A DNA stretch of 64,000 bases from Nitrospirota bacterium. Lineage in GTDB: Bacteria > Nitrospirota > UBA9217. A model generated the notes under the pieces. The model was not told the DNA's origin and did no database searches. It saw only the letters and a program-made list of their open reading frames with translations. Shown piece after piece: positions 1 through 7,948 of this stretch; position 1 is the stretch's first letter, and the number at the start of each line of letters is the position of its first letter. Location of the stretch: the NCBI GenBank assembly GCA_023229435.1, contig JALNZF010000006.1:1-64000 (forward strand), given 5' to 3'. A program made the translations under genes and the position numbers.

Positions 1-154
1 ATCAATCGTCGCCGATAGGTCCCGTCTCTGGTTATGCCCTGGAGCAATAACTGATATCATCCCTTTTGTACGGAGGGGCGGGGAAACTGTTTTTTCCTTG
101 ACAACTGTCAACCATATCAGGGTCATGTGTCGTGCACAACAGCCGAGTCATTTC

Positions 155-183
155 TTGACAAACAAGGGTTATTCAGTTAGATT
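155..183 (+). promoter_or_regulatory. Sigma70-type promoter
   Basis: TTGACA at 155-160 is followed after exactly 17 bases by TAGATT at 178-183, about 30 bases ahead of the lipoprotein start at 215. Another TTGACA lies near 97 but has no convincing -10. Confidence 0.5.
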
Positions 184-214
184 AATTTATCGTATCACCG
201 GGGAGGCAACTTAC

Positions 215-613
215 ATGAAAAAAGCCGCCATAGCATTTTCGTTTGCCGTCCTTGTTTTAACGATGGTGTTCTCGTGTGCCAGGGGATATGAGTCTCAAAA
301 GAGCGCCGGTGATCTGAAGGTCACTCTTTCCGTTGATCGGTATCCGCTCGTAAAAGGGGATAATTCCCTGGCCGTGAAGGTTTCTGATGTTGCGGGGAAA
401 ACAATAACGGATGCCACGGTGGGTGTGCGCTACTTCATGCCGCCCATGGCCGGCATGGCTCCCATGGAATATAGAACGCAGGCCGCTCAGAAGGGTGACG
501 GTTTCTCGTTCTCGGCAAATATCCCCATGGAGGGCGGGTGGAAGGCCGAGGTGTCCGTGGCGCGCGGGGGCAAGCCGGTGGTAACGGCGACGTTCAATGT
601 CGATGCAAGGTGA
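215..613 (+). CDS. FixH/YtkA-like lipoprotein
   Basis: A 132-residue exported protein. A hydrophobic N-terminal segment ends in a lipobox (VFSC, about residues 18-21), so it is probably a lipoprotein anchored outside the inner membrane. The remainder is an Ig-like beta domain with a Met-rich stretch (FMPPMAGMAPMEY) and a GGWKAEVSVARGGK segment, typical of FixH/YtkA-like domains found near metal or cytochrome-oxidase functions. The start at 215 is chosen over an upstream in-frame ATG at 98 because of GGGAGG just before it and the signal peptide that follows. The Met cluster suggests copper contact, but that is inference. It precedes a histidine kinase by about 70 bases. Confidence 0.75.
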   Translation: MKKAAIAFSFAVLVLTMVFSCARGYESQKSAGDLKVTLSVDRYPLVKGDNSLAVKVSDVAGKTITDATVGVRYFMPPMAGMAPMEYRTQAAQKGDGFSFSANIPMEGGWKAEVSVARGGKPVVTATFNVDAR

Positions 614-681
614 TAGTAACAGGAGTCAGGAGTCAGGAGAACCTTCTCAATTAATGCAGAAAGCTGAATTTCATTTATGAT

Positions 682-1788
682 ATGATCCAATCACCACTCA
701 GGCGCATCAAAGGTCTCAGGGCATATGTGCTCGGCGGATTGCTTGCCTTTATCACCCTCATTCACTACCTTGTGGGCGGCGCCCGGGCGGGCTTGCTGCA
801 CAGCCTTCTCGGCCATATGTATATCGTACCGATCATCCTTGGAGCCTATTGGTACGGCATGAAGGGCGGGGCAAGTGTTTCCCTCGCCTCGGCGGTCCTG
901 TTCTCACCGCACCTGTTCCTGCACTGGCATGACCCCTTTCTCGATATCTACAACTATGTTGAGCTGTTCCTCTTTCTTTTGATCGGCGGCGTCACGGGCG
1001 TGTTGAGCCAGATGGAGCGAAACCAGCGCATGCGGTATGAAGGGTCTCTCCTGCGGCTGGATGAGTCCCACCGCAAGCTTCGGGAGCAGACGGACATCCT
1101 TTTCCAGACCGAGGAACAATTGAGGCGCGCCGACCGGTTGTCCGCTCTCGGCGAACTGTCCGCCGGGATGGCTCATGAAATCCGGAACCCGCTGGGCGCC
1201 ATCAAGGGCGCGGTTGAGATCCTGAAGGACGATTACCGGCCGGAAGACGCGCGGTACGAGTTCATACAGATATTGCTGAAGGAAACAGACCGGTTGAACC
1301 TTATCGTGCAGGAGTTCCTCGGGTTCGCGCGGCCCAAGCAGCCCGATTTTCAGCAGGCTGATCTGAACGAGGCCATCGAGTCCGTGCTCACGCTCACGGC
1401 TCAGGAAGCGAAGAAGGCCGGTGTGAACGTTGAAAAATCGCTCGATCAAGCGATCGGAAAGCGCGGCCTCGACGTCAGCATGCTCCGGCAGGCGTTCCTG
1501 AACCTGGTCTTGAACGCGATCCAGTCCATGGAAGGCGGCGGTGTTCTGATTGTCGGGAGCAGGCTTCAGGGAGATGCGGTAGAGATAACGATCGCGGACA
1601 CGGGGGCGGGGATCAGTGAAGAGAACAGGAAAAAGCTCTTCAGCCCCTTTTTTACGACCAAGAAGAACGGCACCGGCCTTGGCCTTGCGATCACCTACCG
1701 GATCATCGAGAACCACCGCGGGACGATCCACGTGGCGAGCGAACCGGGGAAGGGCACGACGTTCACGGTGAAAATACCGGTCGCTTAA
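682..1788 (+). CDS. Membrane sensor histidine kinase
   Basis: A 368-residue kinase. The N-terminal ~110 residues contain several hydrophobic segments, which fits an integral-membrane sensor without a large periplasmic loop. A coiled-coil linker (about 115-150) leads to the dimerisation domain with phospho-acceptor His in MAHEIRNPLGAIKG. The ATPase domain shows the N box (NLVLNAIQSM), G1 (DTGAGI), F box (FSPFFTTK) and G2 (GTGLGL). It autophosphorylates on His and should pass phosphate to the NtrC-type regulator at 2069, its likely partner, although a 280-base repeat-filled gap lies between them. The signal sensed is not visible. Confidence 0.88.
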   Translation: MIQSPLRRIKGLRAYVLGGLLAFITLIHYLVGGARAGLLHSLLGHMYIVPIILGAYWYGMKGGASVSLASAVLFSPHLFLHWHDPFLDIYNYVELFLFLLIGGVTGVLSQMERNQRMRYEGSLLRLDESHRKLREQTDILFQTEEQLRRADRLSALGELSAGMAHEIRNPLGAIKGAVEILKDDYRPEDARYEFIQILLKETDRLNLIVQEFLGFARPKQPDFQQADLNEAIESVLTLTAQEAKKAGVNVEKSLDQAIGKRGLDVSMLRQAFLNLVLNAIQSMEGGGVLIVGSRLQGDAVEITIADTGAGISEENRKKLFSPFFTTKKNGTGLGLAITYRIIENHRGTIHVASEPGKGTTFTVKIPVA

Positions 1789-1796
1789 AACTTTCC

Positions 1797-2060
1797 GCCA
1801 CGAAGGCACGAAGACACGAAGAGAGAATTAGAAAAGCAATAATTCTCGTAACTACTCAGCACCTCTGAACCCAGAAGGGTGTTACAACAGATAAAAACCT
1901 TTTTATCCGCAGATTTCGCAGATGGACGCAGATTTTAAAAAAAATAAATAAGGTTCGATTTAATCTGTGAAATCTGCGTAATCTGCGGACAATATTTTGA
2001 CCTGAGTAGTTACTAATTCTCAGCTATTCTTGGCGCCTTGGTGTCTTAGTGGCAAAGAGG
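1797..2060. repeat. Foldback intergenic repeat
   Basis: A non-coding 260-base element with nested inverted repeats. The outer arms are CCACGAAGGCACGAAGACAC (from 1797) against CCTTGGTGTCTTAGTGGC (from 2036) and AACTACTCAG (about 1850) against CTGAGTAGTT (about 2001). Inner arms are CCGCAGATTTCGCAGAT (about 1910) against ATCTGCGTAATCTGCGG (about 1972). Related CACGAAG runs recur at 3455 and 46056. It resembles a palindromic MITE or REP cluster and has no open frame. Confidence 0.7.
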
Positions 2061-2068
2061 TCTTGATT

Positions 2069-3421
2069 ATGAAAAAATCATCAATCCTCCTTATAGACGA
2101 TGACGACAGTCTGCGCAGGGTCATGGAGTTCAGCCTGACCGAGGCGGGTCACACGGTCCGGACCGCGGCAAGCGGCGAGGACGGGCTGCGGTTGTTCGAG
2201 AAAGAGACCTTCGATGCGGTGATCACCGACATCACCATGCCGGGGATGAGCGGAATGGAGGTTTTGGCGAAGGTCCGCCAGCGCGACGCCCACCTCCCCG
2301 TGATCGTCATCACGGCATACGGCACGATCGAGAGCGCTGTCGAGGCCATGAAGCAGGGCGCCTTCGATTACATTACCAAGCCGGTGAGCCGCGACGAACT
2401 CCGGCTTACGCTTCAGAAGGCCATCAGGATGCGGCGGCTCGAGAAGGAGAACGTGGAACTTCGGGCCGAGGTCACGGACCGGTATCGCTTCGAGAGCATC
2501 ATCGGCAGCAGCGAGAAGATGAAGGATATCCTGGACCTTGCAGGGCGCGTGGCCGTGAGTGATGCGAACGTGCTGATCACGGGAGAGAGCGGCACGGGCA
2601 AGGAACTGCTGGCCAAAGGCGTGCATTTCAACAGCCGGCGGGCTGAGGGGCCCTTTGTTGCCGTGAACTGCGCGGCGATCCCCGAGGCCCTGATCGAGAG
2701 CGAGCTTTTCGGCCACGTAAAGGGATCATTCACCGGAGCAGTAAAGGACAAAGAAGGGAAATTCGAGCTCGCCGACGGAGGCACGTTGTTCCTCGATGAG
2801 ATCGGCGATCTGCGCATCGATCTGCAGGCCAAGATCCTGCGGGCGCTGCAGGAGCGGGAGATCGACCGCGTAGGCGGCGGGAAGTCCGTCTCCGTGGATG
2901 TGCGCGTGATCGCGGCGACGAACAAGGACATCGAGCGGGCGGTGAAGGAGGGCGTCTTTCGAGAGGACCTGTACTATCGCTTGAACGTTATCACCCTCTT
3001 CATCCCGCCGCTGCGCGAGCGGAAGGAAGACATCCCCTTGCTGGCCAGCTATTTCCTGAAAAAGTTCAATAAGGATGCCGAAGTCCGCATTGATACCGGG
3101 GCGCTTGCGGTGCTCACGGCGTACGGCTGGCCCGGCAATGTGCGCGAGCTTCAGAACGTGATCGAACGGGCATCGGTGCTCAAGAGGGGAGCGTTCATAA
3201 CGCGGGATGAGCTGCCGGAGAAACTGAAGAAGGAAAAACCGGGTGTGGAGGAAATTGTTCTCAATTTACCGGAAGGGGGCATATCGCTTGAGGACCTGGA
3301 AAAAAGCCTTATCATCAAAGCGCTTGATAAACACAAAGGGAATCAGACCCGTGCCGCTGAATATCTCAGGATCACCCGGCCGACGCTCATCTACCGGATG
3401 GAAAAATTCGGACTGAAATAA
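2069..3421 (+). CDS. NtrC-family sigma54 response regulator
   Basis: A 450-residue activator in three parts. A receiver domain (about 1-120) has the acidic pocket LLIDDDDSLR and phospho-acceptor Asp in DAVITDITMPG. A sigma54 AAA+ domain (about 145-370) has Walker A GESGTGKELLAK, the GAFTGA loop as GSFTGA, Walker B GGTLFLDEIGDL and the arginine-finger region. A C-terminal Fis-type helix-turn-helix has NQTRAAEYLRITRPTLIYR. It should drive sigma54 promoters when phosphorylated by the upstream kinase. The start at 2069 is preferred over 2030 because AAGAGG precedes it and the receiver strand begins immediately. The GSFTGA variant is common in this family. Confidence 0.92.
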   Translation: MKKSSILLIDDDDSLRRVMEFSLTEAGHTVRTAASGEDGLRLFEKETFDAVITDITMPGMSGMEVLAKVRQRDAHLPVIVITAYGTIESAVEAMKQGAFDYITKPVSRDELRLTLQKAIRMRRLEKENVELRAEVTDRYRFESIIGSSEKMKDILDLAGRVAVSDANVLITGESGTGKELLAKGVHFNSRRAEGPFVAVNCAAIPEALIESELFGHVKGSFTGAVKDKEGKFELADGGTLFLDEIGDLRIDLQAKILRALQEREIDRVGGGKSVSVDVRVIAATNKDIERAVKEGVFREDLYYRLNVITLFIPPLRERKEDIPLLASYFLKKFNKDAEVRIDTGALAVLTAYGWPGNVRELQNVIERASVLKRGAFITRDELPEKLKKEKPGVEEIVLNLPEGGISLEDLEKSLIIKALDKHKGNQTRAAEYLRITRPTLIYRMEKFGLK

Positions 3422-3447
3422 AAGATGATAAAATCGTATAACGTCTT

Positions 3448-3535
3448 GTCTCGCACGAAGCCACGAAGTCACAAAGAGAAAAAGCCCTTCGTTATGAATG
3501 GGATTTTCTGCGTGGTCTTTGCGTCTCCGGGTAAA
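3448..3535. repeat. CACGAAG-type intergenic repeat
   Basis: The gap between the regulator and copZ contains CACGAAGCCACGAAGTCAC (about 3455) and a facing GCGTGGTCTTTGCGTCTCC (about 3509). This is the same repeat family as at 1797 and 46056. A 68-codon frame here is low-complexity and not credible as a gene. Confidence 0.5.
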
Positions 3536-3654
3536 AATTTATTTTACGACATCATCAAGAATGCCAGACGCGCAAAAATAACTTTTCCGGACCGCCGGAT
3601 TCGTGTAGAATATCTTACGCACCAAGAGTAATTTTATTACCGAAGGAGGAACGC

Positions 3655-3861
3655 ATGGCAATTTCAACACTCAAGATACAGGGCATGACCTGCAATCACT
3701 GCGTGATGCGGGTGGCAAAGGCGCTCAAGGCGCTTCCCGGAGTGCAGGACGCGCGGGTAGATCTGCAGAAAGGCGAGGCTGTGGTGACCTATGACGATGC
3801 CACGATCAAGCCGGAAAAGCTTTCCTTTGCCATAGTCGATGCCGGGTATAAGGTCGTTTAA
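3655..3861 (+). CDS. copZ: Heavy-metal-associated copper chaperone
   Basis: A 68-residue single HMA domain with ferredoxin-like fold. The metal-binding loop is GMTCNHCVMRV (residues about 10-20), with the two Cys of MTCxxC that bind Cu(I) in CopZ/Atx1 proteins. The rest (ALPGVQDARVDLQKGEAVV) is canonical. It should shuttle copper in the cytoplasm to a CopA-type ATPase, none of which is in this window. The start has a strong GAAGGAGG ribosome site. CopZ is the nearest named family, though Hg- or generic HMA proteins look similar. Confidence 0.88.
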   Translation: MAISTLKIQGMTCNHCVMRVAKALKALPGVQDARVDLQKGEAVVTYDDATIKPEKLSFAIVDAGYKVV

Positions 3862-4006
3862 CGGACTGCGGGATACGCTTGTACTGTTTTCACGGGAGCC
3901 GGAACAGGAGTGGACGGCACTGAAGGAGTTAAACGAGGTCGGAAGCGCGGAAATTTTCTTTCCGCCTGGACGGGAATTTGAATCTTACGTTGACAGAGGC
4001 AATTGA
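3860..4006 (+). other. Protein-like frame without a start (possible remnant)
   Basis: Immediately after copZ, in another frame, 48 codons read like ordinary protein (LVLFSREPEQEWTALKELNE, then SAEIFFPPGREFESYVDRG) and end in TGA overlapping the next gene's ATG. No ATG, GTG or TTG start is in frame downstream of copZ. It may be the C-terminal end of a lost gene or a frameshifted extension of copZ. The family is not recognised. Confidence 0.3.
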
Positions 4007-4767
4007 TGGACGAAAACACCCGATGGAAAATCATAATCGCAAAAAGGTTCAAACGGCAGCTTCCCCTGGATATTGAATACTGTTCACCGATTTCCATTCG
4101 AGCCATACTCCTCGATGTTCGCACACCCGCCCATATCCTTGACCGCATTGCCCAGGCGTATTGCGATGATCAGGAGGTGATGCACGATCTTGTCCTCTGC
4201 CCGAACCTTGACGAGACCACGCTCGCCTTCATTGCCCTGACCTCCTCGGATGAGATCAGAAGTTTCATTGCGGGCACCCGCGTCATGGAGGTGGTGTTCG
4301 GGGACGCCGCAACGGAAGAAAAGACGGAACCGGTAAAGGAAAAGAAAAAGCTGAATGTCATGCAGGTGATTCAGCGAATGAACATGTCGCAGAAGATAAA
4401 ACTGGCCATGTCCGGCGCCAAGGAAGCGCGCGGTTTGCTGATCCGGGAGTCGAGCAAGATAATCGCGATGGGGGTGCTGTCAAATCCGAAACTCACCATC
4501 GGCGAGGTCGAGTTCTTTGCCAAGTCAACGAACCTGAGCGAGGATGTTATCCGCAAGATCGGGACCAACGCCGAATGGACGAGAAAACCTGCGGTTATCT
4601 CAGCTCTCGTGAACAACCCCAAGACCCCGGTCGGCATCTCGCTCGGGTTTATCCCGCGGATGTCGATGCGGGAACTCGGCATTCTCGAAATGAGCCGCAA
4701 TATTCCCGAGGCGGTACGCTCCACGGCGAGGAACCTGATTGTCAAGAAAAAGCTGGGCAAGGCATAG
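4006..4767 (+). CDS. Unknown protein, helical-repeat type
   Basis: A 253-residue soluble protein without signal peptide or membrane segment. The sequence is made of short helical units with recurrent asparagine-proline turns (LCPNLDETT, LSNPKLTIGEVEFFAKSTNLSE, LVNNPKTPVGISLGFIPRM), like leucine-rich-variant or HEAT-like repeats. A Lys/Glu-rich linker sits at about residues 103-115 (EEKTEPVKEKKK). It is probably a protein-interaction scaffold; no enzyme motif is visible and I cannot assign a function. TTG at 4003 and ATG at 4006 are both possible starts. It precedes apbE by 78 bases. Confidence 0.75.
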   Translation: MDENTRWKIIIAKRFKRQLPLDIEYCSPISIRAILLDVRTPAHILDRIAQAYCDDQEVMHDLVLCPNLDETTLAFIALTSSDEIRSFIAGTRVMEVVFGDAATEEKTEPVKEKKKLNVMQVIQRMNMSQKIKLAMSGAKEARGLLIRESSKIIAMGVLSNPKLTIGEVEFFAKSTNLSEDVIRKIGTNAEWTRKPAVISALVNNPKTPVGISLGFIPRMSMRELGILEMSRNIPEAVRSTARNLIVKKKLGKA

Positions 4768-4845
4768 CCAGTCACCATCACTCCCTTCGAAGAGCCGGAG
4801 TCCCTCATGTTTCACGATCCCTCGGTCAAGGAGAACGGAAATTAT

Positions 4846-5838
4846 ATGAAGCGTTCGATTTTTCTTGTGCTGTTGGCGGTTACGCTTTTCACCGGGTGTA
4901 CCCGGGCCAGGACCCTCCAGAAGACCGAGACGATCATGGGCACGGACGTCACGATCACCGTCATAGCACGATCACGTGAAGAGGCCGAGGCCGCCATTGA
5001 CGCGGGAATGGCGGAGCTGCGACGGCTTGATGCCATGATGTCGCTCTACAAGGACGCGAGCGAGATCACGAAGGTGAACCTTGCTGCCGGGAAGGGTCCC
5101 GTACACGTATCACCGGAGATGATCGAGGTCGTTGAACATGCAGCGGAGATATCAAAAATCTCAGACGGCGTATTTGATGTCACCATCGGCCCCCTGGTCG
5201 TCCTGTGGCAGATGCGGCTCAAGGAGGGCAAGATCCCTGCGGATGACGAGATCTCCAGGATCCGTCCCCTCGTGAACTACCGGAATATCGTCGTTGACAG
5301 AAAGGCTTCAACGATCTTTCTTAAAAAAACCGGCATGATCATGGACTTCGGGGGCATGAAGGGATATATGGCGGACCGGGTCGCTGATCTCTTCAGGGAA
5401 CGGGGCATCGAGAACGCCGTTATTGCGGTGGCCGGCGATATCTGGGTATTGGGCCACCGGGAGGACGGTTCACCCTGGAGGATCGGCGTGCAGCATCCGC
5501 GGGAGCAAGACAAGACCCTGACCGTTCTGGAGCTCAGCGACAAATATGTTTCCACGTCCGGTGATTATGAACGGTTCGTCATCACAGAAAAAAAGCGCTA
5601 TCATCATATCATCGACCCCCGGACCGGGAAGCCGTCAAGGGGCGTTATTTCCGTGACCCTTGTCGGGGATAAGGGGGCGTTCATCGACCCACTCACCAAG
5701 ATCCCGTTCATTCTCGGCCCTGGGGAGGGCATGAAGATCGTGCGGAAGTTCGGGGCCGAGGCGATCATTGTGGACGAGCAGGGGAAGGTATTCATGACCG
5801 ACGGGATCAACAACCTGATGGACCGGCCGAAGCGCTGA
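4846..5838 (+). CDS. apbE: FAD:protein FMN transferase (ApbE)
   Basis: A 330-residue ApbE-family lipoprotein with lipobox LFTGC near residue 17. Family signatures are visible: ETIMGTDVTITV, SDGVFDVTIGPLV, DFGGMKGYMADRVAD (the FAD/Mg site), AGDIWVLG and HHIIDPRTGKPSRGV. The enzyme moves FMN from FAD onto a Thr or Ser of periplasmic flavoproteins such as RnfG/NqrC or flavocytochromes. The lysine in GGMKGYMAD is usual for the family. The start at 4846 follows AAGGAGA and gives a clean signal sequence. No flavoprotein client is adjacent. Confidence 0.92.
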   Translation: MKRSIFLVLLAVTLFTGCTRARTLQKTETIMGTDVTITVIARSREEAEAAIDAGMAELRRLDAMMSLYKDASEITKVNLAAGKGPVHVSPEMIEVVEHAAEISKISDGVFDVTIGPLVVLWQMRLKEGKIPADDEISRIRPLVNYRNIVVDRKASTIFLKKTGMIMDFGGMKGYMADRVADLFRERGIENAVIAVAGDIWVLGHREDGSPWRIGVQHPREQDKTLTVLELSDKYVSTSGDYERFVITEKKRYHHIIDPRTGKPSRGVISVTLVGDKGAFIDPLTKIPFILGPGEGMKIVRKFGAEAIIVDEQGKVFMTDGINNLMDRPKR

Positions 5839-6244
5839 AAATCGGCTTGAAATTTTCTGTTCATACATGATCTGGCAATGAAGGATTATTCAGTGTTGGT
5901 TGCAAAAGGTAAAGCGATTTCTTTTTTTACCATAATAAACAGTTTCACCTGACAGGCACTCTCGCCTTGAGAATTATTCACCACGAAGCGTCCCGTACCA
6001 TCAATCAGTATCGATATTATTGCAAGGCCCGCTTGAGTGCGCAAAGAAGCAAAGGTGTCCAAAGCAGGAATACTGATACCTTTGACCGAGAGCATAAAGG
6101 CGCAATAAGCATATTATGTATTGTAATAGTTAGAGATTGACTGAGTCGAATCTGTATACTAATATCTGCAAACTTGCATAAATAAAAATATCACAAAAAA
6201 ACAATTATGATATACTTGACACTATCCTGATGCGGTCCAGATGA
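5839..6244. other. Intergenic region, AT-rich
   Basis: About 400 bases between apbE and the tatA remnant. The second half is AT-rich and may carry the promoter for the cytochrome operon (TTGACACTATCC near 6218). A reverse-strand frame of 69 codons at 5886-6095 has no ribosome site and is not convincing. Confidence 0.4.
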
Positions 6245-6367
6245 ATTTTTGTTTGCCATGTTGTGCCTTTGCCGATATTGAGCAAGCATGGAAGCAAGGG
6301 CATCGGCGAGGCAATCGGGGAATTCAAGAAGGTGATCACGGGATGGAAAGAGAATTTGCAGGCATGA
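6245..6367 (+). pseudogene. tatA/tatE remnant
   Basis: In the frame ending with TGA at 6365-6367 the translation contains LPILSKHGSKGIGEAIGEFK and then KVITGW. This matches the hinge and amphipathic helix of TatA (typically LPELGKGIGKAIGEFKK). The transmembrane helix and start codon are absent; the preceding codons are not a plausible membrane segment and a TGA lies at 6242. It is therefore a degraded copy. Its position upstream of an operon for a Tat-exported molybdoenzyme suggests an ancestral tat gene in the operon. Confidence 0.6.
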
Positions 6368-6419
6368 TTCTCATTGCGACATTAATATGGGTAAATTTGC
6401 TCATTCAGGAGGTGAAAGA

Positions 6420-6743
6420 ATGAAAAGGATCGTTGGGTTTGGTTTGATCGTGGTGCTGGTTGCCGCATCAGCTGGCTGGGCGGCGGTAGCGGTCGGCGGA
6501 GGCAGTATCGTGTACAAGGTGAAACATGTTGGTGACGTGACGTTCAGCCACGACAGTCACGTGACCGACTTTGGGCTCAAATGCGAGGATTGCCATCCGG
6601 CGGTTTTCCCGATGGAAAAACAGAAAGAAGGCAAAAGGCGCTCGATGGTGGAGATGAGGGCAAAAAAGGCCTGCGGGGTCTGCCACAATGGCAAGAACGC
6701 GTTCGATGTGGGCGGCAACTGCTATATTTGTCATAAGAAATAA
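6420..6743 (+). CDS. Triheme c-type cytochrome (c7-like), copy 1
   Basis: A 107-residue exported cytochrome with signal peptide (about 1-22). Three CXXCH haem sites are visible (CEDCH, CGVCH, CYICH), with extra His in FSHDSHV that can act as distal ligands, as in cytochrome c7/c3-family triheme domains. It should be a small periplasmic electron carrier. AGGAGG just upstream sets the start at 6420. It is a paralogue of the next gene, and both precede the FeS and Mo subunits with the same orientation. They likely replace a membrane NrfD-type subunit as electron input to the oxidoreductase; none is encoded here. Confidence 0.9.
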   Translation: MKRIVGFGLIVVLVAASAGWAAVAVGGGSIVYKVKHVGDVTFSHDSHVTDFGLKCEDCHPAVFPMEKQKEGKRRSMVEMRAKKACGVCHNGKNAFDVGGNCYICHKK

Positions 6744-6787
6744 TTCGGCGAATACGCGATTCAAAACGCATAGAAGGGGGAATTCAT

Positions 6788-7105
6788 ATGAAAATGACCA
6801 TCCTGCTGCTTCTCCTGCTCCTGATCACCGTTCCCGTGGCCTCTGCGCGGATCGGCGGTGGCGATATTACGTATGAGGTCAAGCACATTGGCAAGGTAAC
6901 ATTCCACCACGACACCCATGTTGAAACGATGGGATTCAACTGCACAGAATGCCATCCATCCATTTTTGAGTCCAAGGAAAAGCACAAGAGCCTGCAAATG
7001 TCGCACAAGCGACAGGCCCAGTCCTGTGGAACCTGCCACAACGGCAAGCAGGCCTTTGATCTGAAGTCGAACTGCTATGTATGCCACATCAAGGAGGTAA
7101 AATAA
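6788..7105 (+). CDS. Triheme c-type cytochrome (c7-like), copy 2
   Basis: A 105-residue exported cytochrome with a leucine-rich signal peptide ending near VASA. It has three CXXCH sites (CTECH, CGTCH, CYVCH) and the same distal-His segment (FHHDTHV) as copy 1. The shared pattern GGGxIxYxVKHxGxVTFxHDxHV in both shows tandem duplication followed by divergence. It ends one base before the FeS subunit ATG, so the two are translated together. It is a probable periplasmic electron carrier for the molybdoenzyme. Confidence 0.9.
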   Translation: MKMTILLLLLLLITVPVASARIGGGDITYEVKHIGKVTFHHDTHVETMGFNCTECHPSIFESKEKHKSLQMSHKRQAQSCGTCHNGKQAFDLKSNCYVCHIKEVK

Positions 7106-7936
7106 ATGTTCGAAGGCAGAGATGAAATAACCGTCATTCAGGATGATATCAGACGGGCAATGGCGAACCCCAATGCGAAGTGGGCCATGCTGATCGACCT
7201 TCGGCGCTGTACTTCCTGCAAGGCATGCACCGCGGGTTGCGTGGCCGAGCAGAAGAGCCCACCGGGAGTTATGTACCGGCCTGTGTACGAGGAGGAAACC
7301 GGTAAATTCCCGAACGTAAAGCGCAGGTTTACGCCACGGCCGTGCCTCCAGTGCGATGAGCCTCCCTGCGTCGAGGCCTGCCCAAACAAGGGTGAGAACA
7401 AAGCCACCTGGAAGGGGAAGAACGGCATCGTGATGATCAACTACGAGAAGTGCATCGGCTGCGGCCGGTGCGTTATTGCCTGCCCCTACAAATCGCGGAC
7501 ACTTGACGAGGGATATTTTTATACGGAAGGAACCCCGGTTGTTCAGGAATATGAAAAAGCCCCCACCTGGGAGTACGGCAGAAAATGGCCGCGCCAGAAG
7601 CTCCATATCCCCATCAGGACTGTCCGGAAGTGCCATTTTTGCTACCACCGCTTGAAGAACGGAATGGTGCCCATGTGCGTCAGCACGTGTATTTGCCGGG
7701 CCAACTTCTTTGGCGATGCCACGGACAAGGACAGCCTGATTTACAAGATGATCAAGAGCAACAAGGTCAGCGTACTGACTGCGGTGAAAACTCCCGGTGA
7801 AGTGAAGCTGACCAATGCGGCTCTCAAGAGCAAGAGCCCCGGCTCGATCGCCGACGCGATCGGCTATCCGGGCAGCATTCCCGTGTTCGCCGATTCATCC
7901 AAGACCAAGCCGAGAGTCTATTACATACTGCCATAG
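7106..7936 (+). CDS. 4Fe-4S electron-transfer subunit (TtrB/PsrB-like)
   Basis: A 276-residue protein with four ferredoxin-type Cys groups: CTSCKACTAGC, CLQCDEPPCVEACP, CIGCGRCVIACPYK and CHFCYHRLKNGMVPMCVSTC. This four-cluster arrangement is that of the beta subunits of DMSO-reductase-family enzymes (NrfC, TtrB, PsrB, ArrB). No Tat signal is evident, so it probably travels with the Tat-bearing catalytic subunit at 7949. It passes electrons from the triheme cytochromes or the membrane to the Mo site. AAGGAGG precedes the start. A Cys-to-other change in the last cluster is not seen. Confidence 0.92.
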   Translation: MFEGRDEITVIQDDIRRAMANPNAKWAMLIDLRRCTSCKACTAGCVAEQKSPPGVMYRPVYEEETGKFPNVKRRFTPRPCLQCDEPPCVEACPNKGENKATWKGKNGIVMINYEKCIGCGRCVIACPYKSRTLDEGYFYTEGTPVVQEYEKAPTWEYGRKWPRQKLHIPIRTVRKCHFCYHRLKNGMVPMCVSTCICRANFFGDATDKDSLIYKMIKSNKVSVLTAVKTPGEVKLTNAALKSKSPGSIADAIGYPGSIPVFADSSKTKPRVYYILP

Positions 7937-7948
7937 GGGGTGAGGAGA

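Noticed and set aside
904..1809. A 301-codon reverse-strand frame across the histidine kinase
   Set aside because: Antisense shadow with no domain.
5886..6095. A 69-codon reverse-strand frame after apbE
   Set aside because: No ribosome site, no recognisable family and low complexity in the surrounding region.
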